A DNA stretch of 64,000 bases from Schaedlerella glycyrrhizinilytica_A (GCF_042852765.1 NZ_AP031414.1); one strand, 5' to 3'; shown: positions 25,263 through 34,730, counted from the stretch's first letter. Program-made: numbers and translations. Notes: generated by a model from the sequence alone, not told the origin.

Positions 25263-27128
25263 TCAGCAAAGCGTAATGACCCAGAATGAATTTAAAATAT
25301 TGATCAGCATTACGCCCATATCTGCAATGATCGCATCCTGCATCGACACATATCCGAAAAAAGCAAGTATCAGAAGTAAAATCTTCATCCCGATCGCAAA
25401 GATCAGATTCTGCTTCACCGCCCGTATCGTTCCCCGGGAGATCCGTATCGCATCGATGATGCGGGATGGTTCGTCTTCCATCAGGATCACATCCGCAGCT
25501 TCCAGCGCCGCATCTGCTCCGAGACCGCCCATCGCGATCCCGATATCCGCCCGCGCCAGCACCGGAGCGTCATTGATCCCATCCCCCACAAACGCCAGAT
25601 TTTCACTTTCCATCTGACTGTCGATAAATTCCTCCAACTGCGCCACCTTATCTTCGGGCATCAGATTGGCATATACATACTCAATCCCCAATTGTTTTGC
25701 AACACTTTGCGCCACGCGTTCATTATCTCCGGTGAGCATGACCGCTTCAAGCTGATGTCTCTCCAGCCATCGGATCGTACGTTTCGCGTCTTTCCGCAGC
25801 GCATCCGAGATCAGGATGTATCCGGCATATTCCCCGTCCACCGCCACATGGACCGCAGTCCCGATCTCCGACACCGGCTGATAATAAAGTCCCTGCCGGT
25901 TCATAAATTTGGAATTCCCGATATAGACATCCTTTCCATCGATCTCCGCCATCACGCCGAAACCGGAAAATTCTTTGATATATTTGACCCTGCCAAGATC
26001 CACATCTTTTCCATAAGCTTCCTGAAGCGAAACCGCGATCGGATGACTGGAATATGCTTCTCCATGCGCCGTCAGTTCCAACAGTTCTTCTGCCGTCATC
26101 CCTTTCGGACAGATTTTCTTCACATGGAATACGCCTTGCGTCAGCGTTCCGGTCTTATCAAAAATAAATGTCTCCGCTTTTGAGAGCGCCTCGAGGAAAT
26201 TACTTCCTTTCATAAGGACTCCCTGCTTAGAAGCCGCACCGATCCCCCCGAGAAATGCAAGCGGAACCGACACGAGCAGCCCGAACGGACAGGCGGCAAC
26301 GAGGAAAATCAGTCCCCGGTACATCCACGTCTCCGTATCGTGCGCCGGCAGCATCATCGGCGGCAGGATCATCACGAGAATCCCGAGACAGGTCACGATC
26401 GGCGTGTAATACTTCGTAAACCGGTCGGCAAACTTCTCGGTCTCCGACTTCTTCTTGTTCGCCCCCTCTACCAGTCCCATGATCCGCGACGCCGTAGACT
26501 CCGCATATACTTTCGACACCCTCGCTTCCAATAGTCCGCTCAGATTGATACTTCCACTGTATACTTTTTGTCCAATCTTAACCTCGCCCGGTTCGGATTC
26601 TCCGGTCAGCGCTTTCATATCAACCATACTGCTTCCCGCCGTGACAACCGCGTCGACCGGGATCTTCTCTCCCGGACGGATCACGATCACATCGCCCCGT
26701 TTCAGATCGGACGGCGCTACATTTTCCTCTTTATTGCCGACTTTCCGGTTGGCAAACTCCGGACGGATGTCCATGTATTTCGCGATCGACTTCTTCGTTC
26801 TGCTCATGGAAATCTCCTCGATCAGTTTCCCGATCTGGAAGAAAAGGATCGCACCGACCGCTTCTGTATATTTCCCGATGATCAGCGCCCCGACCGTTGC
26901 AAGAAGCATCAGAAAATTTTCGTCGAAAAAATGCATCTTCCTGAAATTTCGGATCAGCTGTGCGAAAACGTCAGCCGCCAACGCAAAATAAGCCAGCAAA
27001 AAACATACCGTCTCTGCCCCGCTCGTCCACTCTCCATCTCCTGCGGTATACAATGCCGCAAGATAAAGGATTCCACCTGCGCCAAGTTCTATGAATTTGA
27101 TCTTTACTGCCTTTGCCATATTCCCCAT
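25263..27128 (-). CDS. P1B-type heavy-metal-transporting ATPase without N-terminal metal-binding domain
   Basis: A 621-residue P-type ATPase with TGES in the actuator domain, the phosphorylated aspartate in DKTGTLTQ, TGDN, and GDGINDAPVLARADIGIAMG. The protein starts directly with transmembrane helices, so no HMA or CxxC domain is present. The transmembrane metal motif reads ACPFGLLVS, i.e. CPF where zinc/cadmium/copper pumps have CPC or CPH. The last helix retains an aspartate (IIADMGV) like ZntA-type pumps. Substrate is uncertain: zinc, cadmium or another divalent metal. ATG 27119 is an alternative start. Confidence 0.88.
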   Translation of the reverse strand: MGNMAKAVKIKFIELGAGGILYLAALYTAGDGEWTSGAETVCFLLAYFALAADVFAQLIRNFRKMHFFDENFLMLLATVGALIIGKYTEAVGAILFFQIGKLIEEISMSRTKKSIAKYMDIRPEFANRKVGNKEENVAPSDLKRGDVIVIRPGEKIPVDAVVTAGSSMVDMKALTGESEPGEVKIGQKVYSGSINLSGLLEARVSKVYAESTASRIMGLVEGANKKKSETEKFADRFTKYYTPIVTCLGILVMILPPMMLPAHDTETWMYRGLIFLVAACPFGLLVSVPLAFLGGIGAASKQGVLMKGSNFLEALSKAETFIFDKTGTLTQGVFHVKKICPKGMTAEELLELTAHGEAYSSHPIAVSLQEAYGKDVDLGRVKYIKEFSGFGVMAEIDGKDVYIGNSKFMNRQGLYYQPVSEIGTAVHVAVDGEYAGYILISDALRKDAKRTIRWLERHQLEAVMLTGDNERVAQSVAKQLGIEYVYANLMPEDKVAQLEEFIDSQMESENLAFVGDGINDAPVLARADIGIAMGGLGADAALEAADVILMEDEPSRIIDAIRISRGTIRAVKQNLIFAIGMKILLLILAFFGYVSMQDAIIADMGVMLINILNSFWVITLC

Positions 27129-27216
27129 CTCACTTTACCCGTTTGCTGAATATTATACGGGAAATCCGCAGATGGGTCAAGAAAAGCATCGTCATCCGAT
27201 TCAGTTCCTCCTATAC

Positions 27217-27258
27217 AAAAAAGTCCCTCCGGTTTCCGCAGAAATCCATGGGACTTTT
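27217..27258 (-). terminator. Terminator downstream of the RelQ-like gene
   Basis: Minus-strand AAAAGTCCC and GGGACTTTT arms around a 22-nt loop, followed by further T residues. It lies after palindrome copy B, between the RelQ-like gene and the metal ATPase gene. Confidence 0.75.
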
Positions 27259-27274
27259 CCTTTTTTCCTGTATT

Positions 27275-27319
27275 ACGCCGATGTACAAGGGAAAATATAC
27301 ATCCTTGTACACCGACGCT
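27275..27319. repeat. Intergenic palindrome, copy B
   Basis: Arms ACGCCGATGTACAAGG and CCTTGTACACCGACGCT around an AT-rich loop GAAAATATACAT, starting about 5 nt after the RelQ-like stop. It contains the family core TGTACACCGACGCT. Confidence 0.75.
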
Positions 27320-27323
27320 GCCA

Positions 27324-28169
27324 TTACTTTTTTATATAGCTTCCGCCGATCAGGCCGTTGGCCACACTGCTCATCCGATTGCGCTCTTCTACATAATCAA
27401 TGCCGTTCTGTTCTTCGAGACATGCCTGGATCGCCTCATTCAAAGAGAGCATCTTATCGTCCAGCTCCGAAACCATCTGCGCACATTCGCGCAGATCCCG
27501 GCTGATATAATCCGGAGCGTTCCCCTCGAACTTGTAGTAGATCTTATGCTCCAGACTCGCCCAGAAATCCATCGCGATCGTCCGGATCTGGATCTCCACT
27601 TTCGTGTCCACAACGCTGTCCGAAAGAAAGATCGGAACCGACACGAGCATATGATAGCTTTTGTATCCGCTCTCTTTCGGGTTCTTGATATAATCTTTGA
27701 TCGTCATGACTTTCAGATCGCTCTGGTTTCCGATCATCTCCGCCAGTCGGTAAATATCCGACGTAAAAGAACAGATCAGCCGCACGCCTGCAATGTCGTT
27801 GATATACCGGACCATATTCTCGATCGAGACTTCGTGTCCGTTGCGCTTTAACTTCTTGACGATACTTTCCGGCGTCTTGATCCTCGTCTTGATATGTTCG
27901 ATCGGATTATACTTATGTACATGCTGGAACTCATCGTTTAAGATCTCCAGCTTCGTTCCTACTTCTTTTAATGCTGCATTATACAGAAAAATCACTGTTT
28001 TCCAGCTGTCAACGTCCTCATAATTCCGTATCGCATCGTTGATCTGCCGTTCTTCTCCCAAATTCTGTACTCCCTCCCGTATCTTCTTCCGCGATGCCTG
28101 CACAGCACGGAGAATTTCATTTAATGAGAACATCTGACTGTACGTTCCCATTCCTCTGCATTGTAGCAT
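27324..28169 (-). CDS. RelQ-type small alarmone synthetase
   Basis: A RelA/SpoT synthetase domain without hydrolase, TGS or ACT domains, up to 281 residues. It has the conserved RIKTPESIVKKLKRNG, INDIAGVRLICSF and KVEIQIRTIAMDFWASLEHKIYYK segments, which bind ATP and GDP/GTP for (p)ppGpp synthesis. Several starts are possible (28169, 28151, 28133) and none has a clear ribosome site. A predicted (p)ppGpp hydrolase lies 7 kb away (20117-20725), but they are not in one operon. Confidence 0.88.
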   Translation of the reverse strand: MLQCRGMGTYSQMFSLNEILRAVQASRKKIREGVQNLGEERQINDAIRNYEDVDSWKTVIFLYNAALKEVGTKLEILNDEFQHVHKYNPIEHIKTRIKTPESIVKKLKRNGHEVSIENMVRYINDIAGVRLICSFTSDIYRLAEMIGNQSDLKVMTIKDYIKNPKESGYKSYHMLVSVPIFLSDSVVDTKVEIQIRTIAMDFWASLEHKIYYKFEGNAPDYISRDLRECAQMVSELDDKMLSLNEAIQACLEEQNGIDYVEERNRMSSVANGLIGGSYIKK

Positions 28170-28213
28170 ATTCCGATTTTCCTGTCATGATTTTCACTCT
28201 TTTTTAAGAAAGT

Positions 28214-29269
28214 TTACAGATCCAGCTTCATCTCCCCGAAACGGATCCATTTTTTACGCCGCATGAATTCCGAAAATCCAAATGTGAGCGCGGCCGGAAG
28301 AACGATCTGGATCAGGAGGATCTTCAAAAGCACGACCACCGGCGCTTCGGTCTGTGTCATCACCTGCCAGGTCATGATCTGCCCCACCAGCCCGGCGGTT
28401 CCCATGCCGGATCCGGTCGCGTTGTTCGTCATATGCAGAAGCATCGTGCCGACCGGTCCTAAGATCGCACTGGAAAGGATCGCCGGCAGCCAGATCTTCG
28501 GGTGTCTTACGATATTCGGGACTTGGAGCATCGACGTGCCGATCCCCTGCGCCAGAAATCCGCCAAACCCATTTTCCCGGAAACTTGCCACGGCAAACCC
28601 CACCATGTTGCAGCAGCAGCCGATCGTCGCCGCGCCCGCCGCAAGCCCCGACAGATTCAGGATCACTCCAATAGCCGCCGAGCTGATCGGAAGCGTCAGG
28701 ATCATTCCCATCAATACGGATACAACGATCCCCATCAAAAACGGCTGCTGTTCCGTTCCCCAGTTGATCAGCGATCCGAGCCATCCCATAAACCGTGAGA
28801 TCGGCGGTCCCACAACCAGTCCGGTCGCCGTTCCGACTCCGATACACACAAACGGTGTGATCAAAATATCCAGTTTTGTCTTCCCGGAGATCAGAATACC
28901 GATCTCGATCGCAACGTAGGCAGCCACAAATGCTCCCAGCGGCTCTCCCGGTCCTGCCAGAAAGACGTTTCCGTCCGTCAGTACTTCTCCTGCAAGCAGT
29001 TTGCCCGCAAACGCTCCGATCATTCCTACCGTCGCCGCCGATACGACAACCAACTGATCTGCATTAAATTTCCTTGCCACACCGACACCGATCCCGGCGC
29101 CTGTCATCGCCGCCGCCATCTTTCCTGCCATATACAGCATATTCCCAAAATCTCCGCCCGCAAACAATCCGATCTGCTGGATGATCGTTCCAATGATCAG
29201 CGTAGCAAATAATCCGTGCGCCATCCCTCCAAGGCCGTCCACAAAAATCCGGTCCAAAATACTTTTCAT
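28214..29269 (-). CDS. PTS system IIC-like membrane protein (PfoR family)
   Basis: A 351-residue hydrophobic protein with about 9-10 membrane segments and glycine-rich turns (GAGIGVGVARKFNADQLVVVSAATVGMIG, where the K-F-N-A-D-Q segment recurs in this family). It belongs to the PTS_EIIC_2/PfoR group, which usually lacks companion IIA/IIB proteins, as here. Substrate and even transport activity are unproven. GAGGAGAACAGG precedes ATG. Confidence 0.78.
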   Translation of the reverse strand: MKSILDRIFVDGLGGMAHGLFATLIIGTIIQQIGLFAGGDFGNMLYMAGKMAAAMTGAGIGVGVARKFNADQLVVVSAATVGMIGAFAGKLLAGEVLTDGNVFLAGPGEPLGAFVAAYVAIEIGILISGKTKLDILITPFVCIGVGTATGLVVGPPISRFMGWLGSLINWGTEQQPFLMGIVVSVLMGMILTLPISSAAIGVILNLSGLAAGAATIGCCCNMVGFAVASFRENGFGGFLAQGIGTSMLQVPNIVRHPKIWLPAILSSAILGPVGTMLLHMTNNATGSGMGTAGLVGQIMTWQVMTQTEAPVVVLLKILLIQIVLPAALTFGFSEFMRRKKWIRFGEMKLDL

Positions 29270-29370
29270 TTTCCTGTTCTCCTCTTATCTCCGCGCCTCT
29301 TTTTATTTTTCTTCCCGGCGCAGATAACAACCGCATTATATCATACTCCTCCCAAAACTACCACACCATG

Positions 29371-29399
29371 TTGCATTTCACAGATGGCAATGGTATACT
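29371..29399 (+). promoter_or_regulatory. Promoter of the 87-residue conserved protein gene
   Basis: TTGCAT (29371-29376), a 17-bp spacer and TATACT (29394-29399), about 30 bp before ATG 29429, divergent from the PTS-IIC-like gene. Confidence 0.6.
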
Positions 29400-29428
29400 C
29401 TTTTCATTAAAAAAGGAGGAACTTTGCT

Positions 29429-29692
29429 ATGTTTCGTTTATGGGGAAAAGAATTTAAAGACAACCGGATGCTTCGGGATACCGTGATCTGTGACGATACC
29501 GACGACACCCGCACACATAAGATTTTTCATGCGCTTGATGCGATATGCTATGAATTTGATTTAAGCAAACCAATCTGGCTTGACACGACGATCGCTGATT
29601 TCAAGCGCCATGACAAAGCCAGATTTTATCAGGATAATTTTGTAGACAGTATTGATTTTGATTATCTGGAGATCCAGATCATCGAAGAATGA
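29429..29692 (+). CDS. Conserved small protein of unknown function
   Basis: An 87-residue soluble acidic protein (MFRLWGKEFKDNRML..., with DDTDDTRTHKIF and LDAICYEFDLSKPIWLD). AAAGGAGG lies 7-8 nt before ATG and a good promoter precedes it, so it is a genuine gene. It resembles widespread Clostridia hypothetical proteins, but I know no function. It is monocistronic and ends 6 bp from the convergent ABC permease gene. Confidence 0.8.
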   Translation: MFRLWGKEFKDNRMLRDTVICDDTDDTRTHKIFHALDAICYEFDLSKPIWLDTTIADFKRHDKARFYQDNFVDSIDFDYLEIQIIEE

Positions 29693-29698
29693 TGCTTT

Positions 29699-31126
29699 CT
29701 AATTATTCCGGATCGCCGCAAGCGGACTTAAACGCATCGCGCGCAATGCCGGGAAATATCCTGCCGCCATTCCGACGAACACTGCGAATCCCATCGACGC
29801 CAGAACAAGCCAGAGCGGAATATAGGACAGATTGCCGTCCAGACCGACGCCGCCGCTTTTCGCCACAAGGAAATTGATCGCAACCGACATCAAAAAGCTC
29901 AGTATATTTCCGATCACACCGCCGATAAATCCAATGAATCCGGCTTCCATAAGAAACATCGTCTTAATGTTCCGCAAACTACAGCCGAGGACTTTGATCA
30001 CGCCGATCTCTTTGGTCCGCTCATAGATCGACATCATCATCGTATTCGCGATCCCGATCGCCGCCACGAACAGCGACACGGCTCCGATCCCGCCGAGAAG
30101 AGCCTGCACCATCGCAAACTGTTTCTGCATGCTCTTCAGATATTCCGCATTGGTGGACACATTGTACCCCAGTTCCCGGATCTGATTCGCAAGCGGTTCC
30201 ACATTGTCGAGTTCGTCCGCCTGCACTTTTGCGGTTGTGTAGGCAAAGAACCGATACGGCTTTCCGGTCTTGGTCGTCGGCTGTCCCGGGATCGCACGTC
30301 CGGCAAACTCTTTCTGCAGCATCGAGCGAAGCACGTCGATATTGCAGTATACATCATAATAGTTGGCATTATAAGACTCCACGTCCCCAGCGACCATCCC
30401 ACAGGCGTTCACCACATATTTCTTCGGCGGCTTCTGTGTACCTGCAGATGCATTCCCGCCGCTTTGCGCGCTCTGGTCTCCCGAATTCTCACTCACCGGC
30501 GTATTCTGCTGGGCATTGAAAAATGCATCCTGATCCAGGATCAGAAACATCTGATCGTTTCGGAAATCAATATCCGGAAGTTCCATTGTTTCCCAATAGC
30601 CTTTTCCGCTTCCCCGCTCATAGAACATCGTCGGGACGCCGTTTCCGAAGATCAGTTCCAGATTCTGGGCATCCTCATCCGGCAGACGGCTGTCATCCGT
30701 CAGTTTCATATTCTGCCGTTTCATTTCTTCCGGCGTCAGCCCGACCAACTGGATATATCCCTCATATTTTCCGGACAGCAGCACCGAATTCATCGTAAGC
30801 GACGGACTCGCGCTTGCCACATGTTCTAATTTTTCCAATTCTTTGATCGTCTCGTCGGTGATATATTTTTTAGTCTCGTCTCCCATCTGATCATCACTCG
30901 TATACACCATCCGGCTTCCCACATCTTTTCCTGTCACCGTAATGCTCGTCATACCGCCGGACTGCTCGATCTCCCGATAGAGAGACTGCTGCATTCCAAG
31001 CCCAAGCGAGATCATGACAACGATGGACGCCGTTCCGATCACAACGCCTAAGACCGTCAGAAATGTTCTCAATTTTCTTCGTTTGAGGCTGCCGCTACTC
31101 ATCCTCAGTAAGTCGATCCACCTCAT
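29699..31126 (-). CDS. MacB-like ABC transporter permease
   Basis: 475 residues: an N-terminal transmembrane helix (LRTFLTVLGVVIGTASIVVMISLG), a large extracytoplasmic MacB_PCD domain containing a low-complexity stretch (SENSGDQSAQSGGNASAGTQ), then three C-terminal FtsX helices (LLGGIGAVSLFVAAIGIANTMMMS; GFIGFIGGVIGN; WLVLASMGFAVFVGMAAGYFPA). The start overlaps the end of the upstream CARDB gene by 32 nt, with GAGGAGG 9 nt before ATG. It forms an operon with a CARDB protein and an ATPase. No membrane-fusion protein is present. Confidence 0.88.
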   Translation of the reverse strand: MRWIDLLRMSSGSLKRRKLRTFLTVLGVVIGTASIVVMISLGLGMQQSLYREIEQSGGMTSITVTGKDVGSRMVYTSDDQMGDETKKYITDETIKELEKLEHVASASPSLTMNSVLLSGKYEGYIQLVGLTPEEMKRQNMKLTDDSRLPDEDAQNLELIFGNGVPTMFYERGSGKGYWETMELPDIDFRNDQMFLILDQDAFFNAQQNTPVSENSGDQSAQSGGNASAGTQKPPKKYVVNACGMVAGDVESYNANYYDVYCNIDVLRSMLQKEFAGRAIPGQPTTKTGKPYRFFAYTTAKVQADELDNVEPLANQIRELGYNVSTNAEYLKSMQKQFAMVQALLGGIGAVSLFVAAIGIANTMMMSIYERTKEIGVIKVLGCSLRNIKTMFLMEAGFIGFIGGVIGNILSFLMSVAINFLVAKSGGVGLDGNLSYIPLWLVLASMGFAVFVGMAAGYFPALRAMRLSPLAAIRNN

Positions 31127-32735
31127 CTGCCAAATCCTCCTCTTCTGCCAACATCTGTTTTTTCTTTTTTCTGCGAAGAAGCACGATCGTCAGGGCGACT
31201 CCTGCCACAACAAGAACTCCGATCACGATCGGTACTACCGGTATGGAGGCTTTCTGCTCTACCGGCGCTGCATCTGCCGGCATATCGTCTGCCGCCATCG
31301 GAAGAACCTCCAATTCAAACTCTTTCTCCGTTGTAGACACATTGCCGGAGACGTCTTCGTATGTAACGACCATCTTACATTTTGTACCTGCCGGGATCTC
31401 GCTTTCCGCCGTCAGCATGCCGTCGATCGTTCCGGTTGCGCCGGATTCCAGATTACCGACAAACACATCTTTTCCTTTGATCCCATCGCCGACAAAAGAC
31501 GCCTTGACATTATATAATTTTACACGCCCCGTATTGTACAGACTACAGGTCAGGTTTGCTTCCTCTCCGACCTCGATGCTTCCCGGCGCGATCTCGATGT
31601 CGCTGAACTCAAATCTGGCTGCCTGCTGTACCGGGATCGCCAAACTGGAAGCTCCCTCATACTGCACGGCATTACCGTCCTCATACTTCATTGTCATCGC
31701 AATACTGTACGGTTTCTGCAGCAGATCTGCCCGTGCGTTCATATCGATGGTAATATCTCTCGTCTCCCCTGCCGGGATACTGTCCAGATAAATCGAGCTG
31801 GAACCGGACGCCGGAAGAAACGCCGGCGCTTCCGCCGCGCCCTCGGTTCCTGCCGCCGGAGCCTGCAGATCAAAAAGCATGTTGGACACTGCGGTGGTCG
31901 ACGATGTATTTTTCACATGTACGGTGAGGCGGAAATTACTGCCCGCATTGACTGCACCCGGATCTGTCGCGAATCCGGTCACGATCACACGGGGAACCGA
32001 CTTGCTCGTACTGCCTCCGCCGGAAACGACCGGATCACTGTTGTAGACGCCGCCGTCACCCGGGATCATCGCTCCCCCCATACCGGATAAGTCACCCGCA
32101 CCGGGATCTGATACGTTTCCTCCCGGCGTCTGCGGCTCTGTATTCGGATCCGTATTCGGATCCTGCGCAGAGCCATCGTCTCCGCCGCCCGGCTGTTCTG
32201 CCGGTTTCGCCGTCGTATTGACATAGATCGTCTTCTGCACATCGTAAGGCGTCGTGCCGTCATCATAAGAGATTGCAAACAACGACTTGTACGATTTTGT
32301 CTCCACATCTGAGCGAACGGTCAGCGTCCATTTTGCTTCCACACTCTCTCCTGCTTTGATCGTGCCCAGATTCTGTTCGTAATTCATACTCTCGATCACA
32401 AACGGCCAGTCCGCCGCATTGTCGATCATCGGAGTGATCCGGACATTCTGCGCATCTGCCACGCCCTGATTGGTCACTTTTACGACAAGTTCCACCTGCT
32501 CTTCCGCCGTATACTGCGGTGTGGACTGTCCGTCTCCGACGGAAAGCCGGATCTGCGGGATCGTTGCCTGTCCATTGACACTGCTCAGAGACTGGACCGG
32601 CTCCTTTGTCTGCACCGCTTCTGCCTTTACATCTTTTGTCTTTCCCTCTTCTGCATTTGCCGGTATTCCCGGAACGGATGCCGCCGCCAATACCATACAC
32701 AGCAGGATTCCTGCCGCCTGTTTCCCTCTTCTCAT
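31095..32735 (-). CDS. Secreted membrane-anchored CARDB/COG1361-like adaptor protein of the ABC system
   Basis: About 546 residues with a signal peptide (KQAAGILLCMVLAAASVPGIPANA), several Ig-like CARDB/NEW3 modules (VKVTNQGVADAQNVRITP, LTVHVKNTSSTTAVSNMLFDL, LTCSLYNTGRVKLYNVKASF), a Pro/Gly/Asp-rich linker, and a C-terminal membrane helix (VVPIVIGVLVVAGVALTIVLL) followed by a basic/acidic tail. ATG 32735 is 2 nt past the ATPase stop, with AGAGGA inside that gene. Position suggests it replaces the membrane-fusion protein of MacAB-type systems. Confidence 0.82.
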   Translation of the reverse strand: MRRGKQAAGILLCMVLAAASVPGIPANAEEGKTKDVKAEAVQTKEPVQSLSSVNGQATIPQIRLSVGDGQSTPQYTAEEQVELVVKVTNQGVADAQNVRITPMIDNAADWPFVIESMNYEQNLGTIKAGESVEAKWTLTVRSDVETKSYKSLFAISYDDGTTPYDVQKTIYVNTTAKPAEQPGGGDDGSAQDPNTDPNTEPQTPGGNVSDPGAGDLSGMGGAMIPGDGGVYNSDPVVSGGGSTSKSVPRVIVTGFATDPGAVNAGSNFRLTVHVKNTSSTTAVSNMLFDLQAPAAGTEGAAEAPAFLPASGSSSIYLDSIPAGETRDITIDMNARADLLQKPYSIAMTMKYEDGNAVQYEGASSLAIPVQQAARFEFSDIEIAPGSIEVGEEANLTCSLYNTGRVKLYNVKASFVGDGIKGKDVFVGNLESGATGTIDGMLTAESEIPAGTKCKMVVTYEDVSGNVSTTEKEFELEVLPMAADDMPADAAPVEQKASIPVVPIVIGVLVVAGVALTIVLLRRKKKKQMLAEEEDLADEVDRLTEDE

Positions 32736-32737
32736 TT

Positions 32738-33532
32738 TCACTCTTCCTCTCTTTCCCGCTCTTTCTTTGTCTCTTTCTTTTGTTCTCTCGTTTGTTCTTT
32801 CTTTGTCGCGTTTTCTTTTTTCGCTTCTTTTGCAGAGTTCACTTCGACCTTTACGATCTTTCCGTCAATAATATGAAAGATCCGATCCGCATATGCTGCA
32901 AGATGGTCGTCATGGGTTACCATGACCAATGTTTTCCCCTGTTTTTTCACAACCTGCTGCATCAGTTCCATCACTTCCTCGGATGTGTAGGAATCCAGAT
33001 TTCCCGTAGGTTCGTCCGCAAAAATGATCTTCGGATCGACCACAAGCGCCCGCGCCACGCCGACCCGCTGCTGCTGTCCGCCTGACATCTGGCTCGGCAG
33101 ATGTTTTTTATGTTTTTTCAGTTTGACCAGATCCAGCATCTGATCCGCTTTTTTCAGTCTGCTCGCTCGGGATTCCCCTCGGAAACTTAAGGGAAGCGCT
33201 ACATTTTCCAATGCATTCATTGTCCCGAGCAAATGAAACGACTGAAAGATAAAGCCGACATTCTCCCGCCGGAATCGTACCAGCCCCTCTTCATTCAACG
33301 TTTCCATGTGCACGCCGTCTATGATCACCTCGCCCTTTGTCGGCTTTTCCAACCCTGCCAGCATATTGAGCAGTGTAGATTTTCCCGAACCGGACGTGCC
33401 TACGATCGCGCAGAATTCTCCCTCGTAAATTGCAAAATCGACGCCGTTCAACGCCCGGACTATGGAATCTCCTACGCGATACAACTTGTAAAGATTTTTC
33501 ACTTCGATTATTTTTTTCACGTTACCCACCAT
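32738..33532 (-). CDS. ABC transporter ATP-binding protein (MacB/LolD type)
   Basis: A LolD/MacB-type ATPase: Walker A GTSGSGKST, Q-loop FIFQSFHLLGTMNALENV, signature MSGGQQQRVGVARAL, Walker B IIFADEPTGNLD, H-loop VMVTHDDH. The last ~35 residues are a highly charged Lys/Glu tail (KKEQTREQKKETKKEREREEE region), unusual for this family, and they encode the ribosome site of the next gene. The start is uncertain: ATG 33532 or GTG 33520; a longer frame reaches 33580. Confidence 0.9.
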   Translation of the reverse strand: MVGNVKKIIEVKNLYKLYRVGDSIVRALNGVDFAIYEGEFCAIVGTSGSGKSTLLNMLAGLEKPTKGEVIIDGVHMETLNEEGLVRFRRENVGFIFQSFHLLGTMNALENVALPLSFRGESRASRLKKADQMLDLVKLKKHKKHLPSQMSGGQQQRVGVARALVVDPKIIFADEPTGNLDSYTSEEVMELMQQVVKKQGKTLVMVTHDDHLAAYADRIFHIIDGKIVKVEVNSAKEAKKENATKKEQTREQKKETKKEREREEE

Positions 33533-33645
33533 CCTTTTTGCCGCATCCACTTTATACGGTATGCCAGATGGATTTATCATATCTGAAAATATGGAATATT
33601 TTACAGAAAATTTGATTAATGTTTTCTTAAGATTTGTTCCGATGA

Positions 33646-33683
33646 GTAAAAAAGAAGCCGTGGCTTTAAGCCTCCGACTTCTT
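33646..33683 (-). terminator. Terminator after the Rpn remnant
   Basis: Minus-strand GAAGTCGGAGGCTT and AAGCCACGGCTTC (imperfect stem) followed by six T residues, about 20 nt after the remnant's stop codon. Confidence 0.55.
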
Positions 33684-33701
33684 CACATTTTATATGATTT
33701 C

Positions 33702-34058
33702 TTACTGCTTCTTCAACATGCCTGCATATTTATTCCTGTCTTCTTGTGAGATTTTCAATGCATCCATCGCCTGCTCTGCCTTCCATCCCATACTCTCCCA
33801 TCAGGTTTTTGACCGAGGTAAGTCTGCCTTCCTGCATCCCCTCTTTTTTTCCATCTTCTATTAACTTTTCCAGCGCCGTACACATATTGTCCGCCTCCTT
33901 GTTTATCTCCATACTTTTCCCTGATCGCATCAAAATGTCCTGCAAATGTTTCTCTTGTAATCTCGAAAACACTTTGGACATCCGTATTATTGAAAATATA
34001 TTTTCCCGAATCACGCACTTCCAAAAGATTCATTTTATAATCTGATTCACTTCCCGCT
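33702..34058 (-). pseudogene. C-terminal remnant of an Rpn-family nuclease/putative transposase
   Basis: Three frames together recreate the usual C-terminal half of Rpn proteins. The pieces are YKMNLLEVRDSGKYIF..VFEITRETFAGHFD (first frame), then INKEADNMCTALEKLIEDGKKEGMQEGR (second frame), then KAEQAMDALKISQEDRNKY..MLKKQ ending at TAA 33702 (third frame). At least two frameshifts separate them, and the N-terminal PD-(D/E)XK catalytic half is missing up to the ung stop at 34059. It is non-functional as read. Such elements are common mobile debris in Lachnospiraceae. Confidence 0.78.
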
Positions 34059-34730
34059 TTACGATTCAATCTGCCAGTCCACCGGCTCCACGCCATGCGC
34101 TTCCAGAAAAGCATTTGTCTGACTGAACGGCTTGCTTCCGAAAAATCCGCGGTATGCCGACAGCGGGCTTGGATGCGGAGCTTTCAGGATCAAATGCTTC
34201 GGATTCGTCAGCATTTTCTCTTTTCGCTGCGCCGGACTTCCCCATAAGATAAAGACGATCGGACGATCCTGTGTATTGAGCACCTGGATCGCCGCATCGG
34301 TAAATTCTTCCCATCCGATCCCTCTGTGAGAATTTGCCTGATGCGCCCGCACGGTGAGAACCGTATTGAGCATCAGAACTCCCTGCTCGGCCCATTTGGT
34401 CAGACATCCATGATTCGGGATCGTACATCCCAGATCGTCATGAAGTTCCTGATAAATATTGACAAGAGACGGAGGAACCTGTACGCCTTTCTGTACCGAA
34501 AAACATAAGCCATGCGCCTGCCCGTAGTTGTGATACGGATCCTGTCCGAGGATCACCACTTTCACATCCTTTAACGGTGTGAGGTGAAACGCATTGAAAA
34601 TATCGTTTGCCGGCGGAAAAATCTGCCTTGTCCGATATTCTTCGTTTACTGTATCGAATAATTTCTTATAATAAGGCTTCTTAAATTCCCCTTTCAAAGC
34701 CTCATACCAGTCTCCGTTGATTCCTGCCAT
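34059..34730 (-). CDS. ung: Uracil-DNA glycosylase
   Basis: Family 1 UDG of normal length (223 residues) that removes uracil from DNA. It has the water-activating motif GQDPYHNYGQAHG and the DNA-intercalation motif HPSPLSAYRG, plus VLMLNTVLTVRAHQANSH. It starts MAGINGDWYEAL behind a GAGGAGC-like site. It lies downstream of hisF on the same strand, possibly cotranscribed. Confidence 0.97.
   Translation of the reverse strand: MAGINGDWYEALKGEFKKPYYKKLFDTVNEEYRTRQIFPPANDIFNAFHLTPLKDVKVVILGQDPYHNYGQAHGLCFSVQKGVQVPPSLVNIYQELHDDLGCTIPNHGCLTKWAEQGVLMLNTVLTVRAHQANSHRGIGWEEFTDAAIQVLNTQDRPIVFILWGSPAQRKEKMLTNPKHLILKAPHPSPLSAYRGFFGSKPFSQTNAFLEAHGVEPVDWQIES

Noticed and set aside
33755..34114. Minus-strand frame that could be read as a small gene between the ABC ATPase and ung.
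   Set aside because: It overlaps ung and contains only a piece of an Rpn C-terminus; combined frames show a decayed pseudogene.
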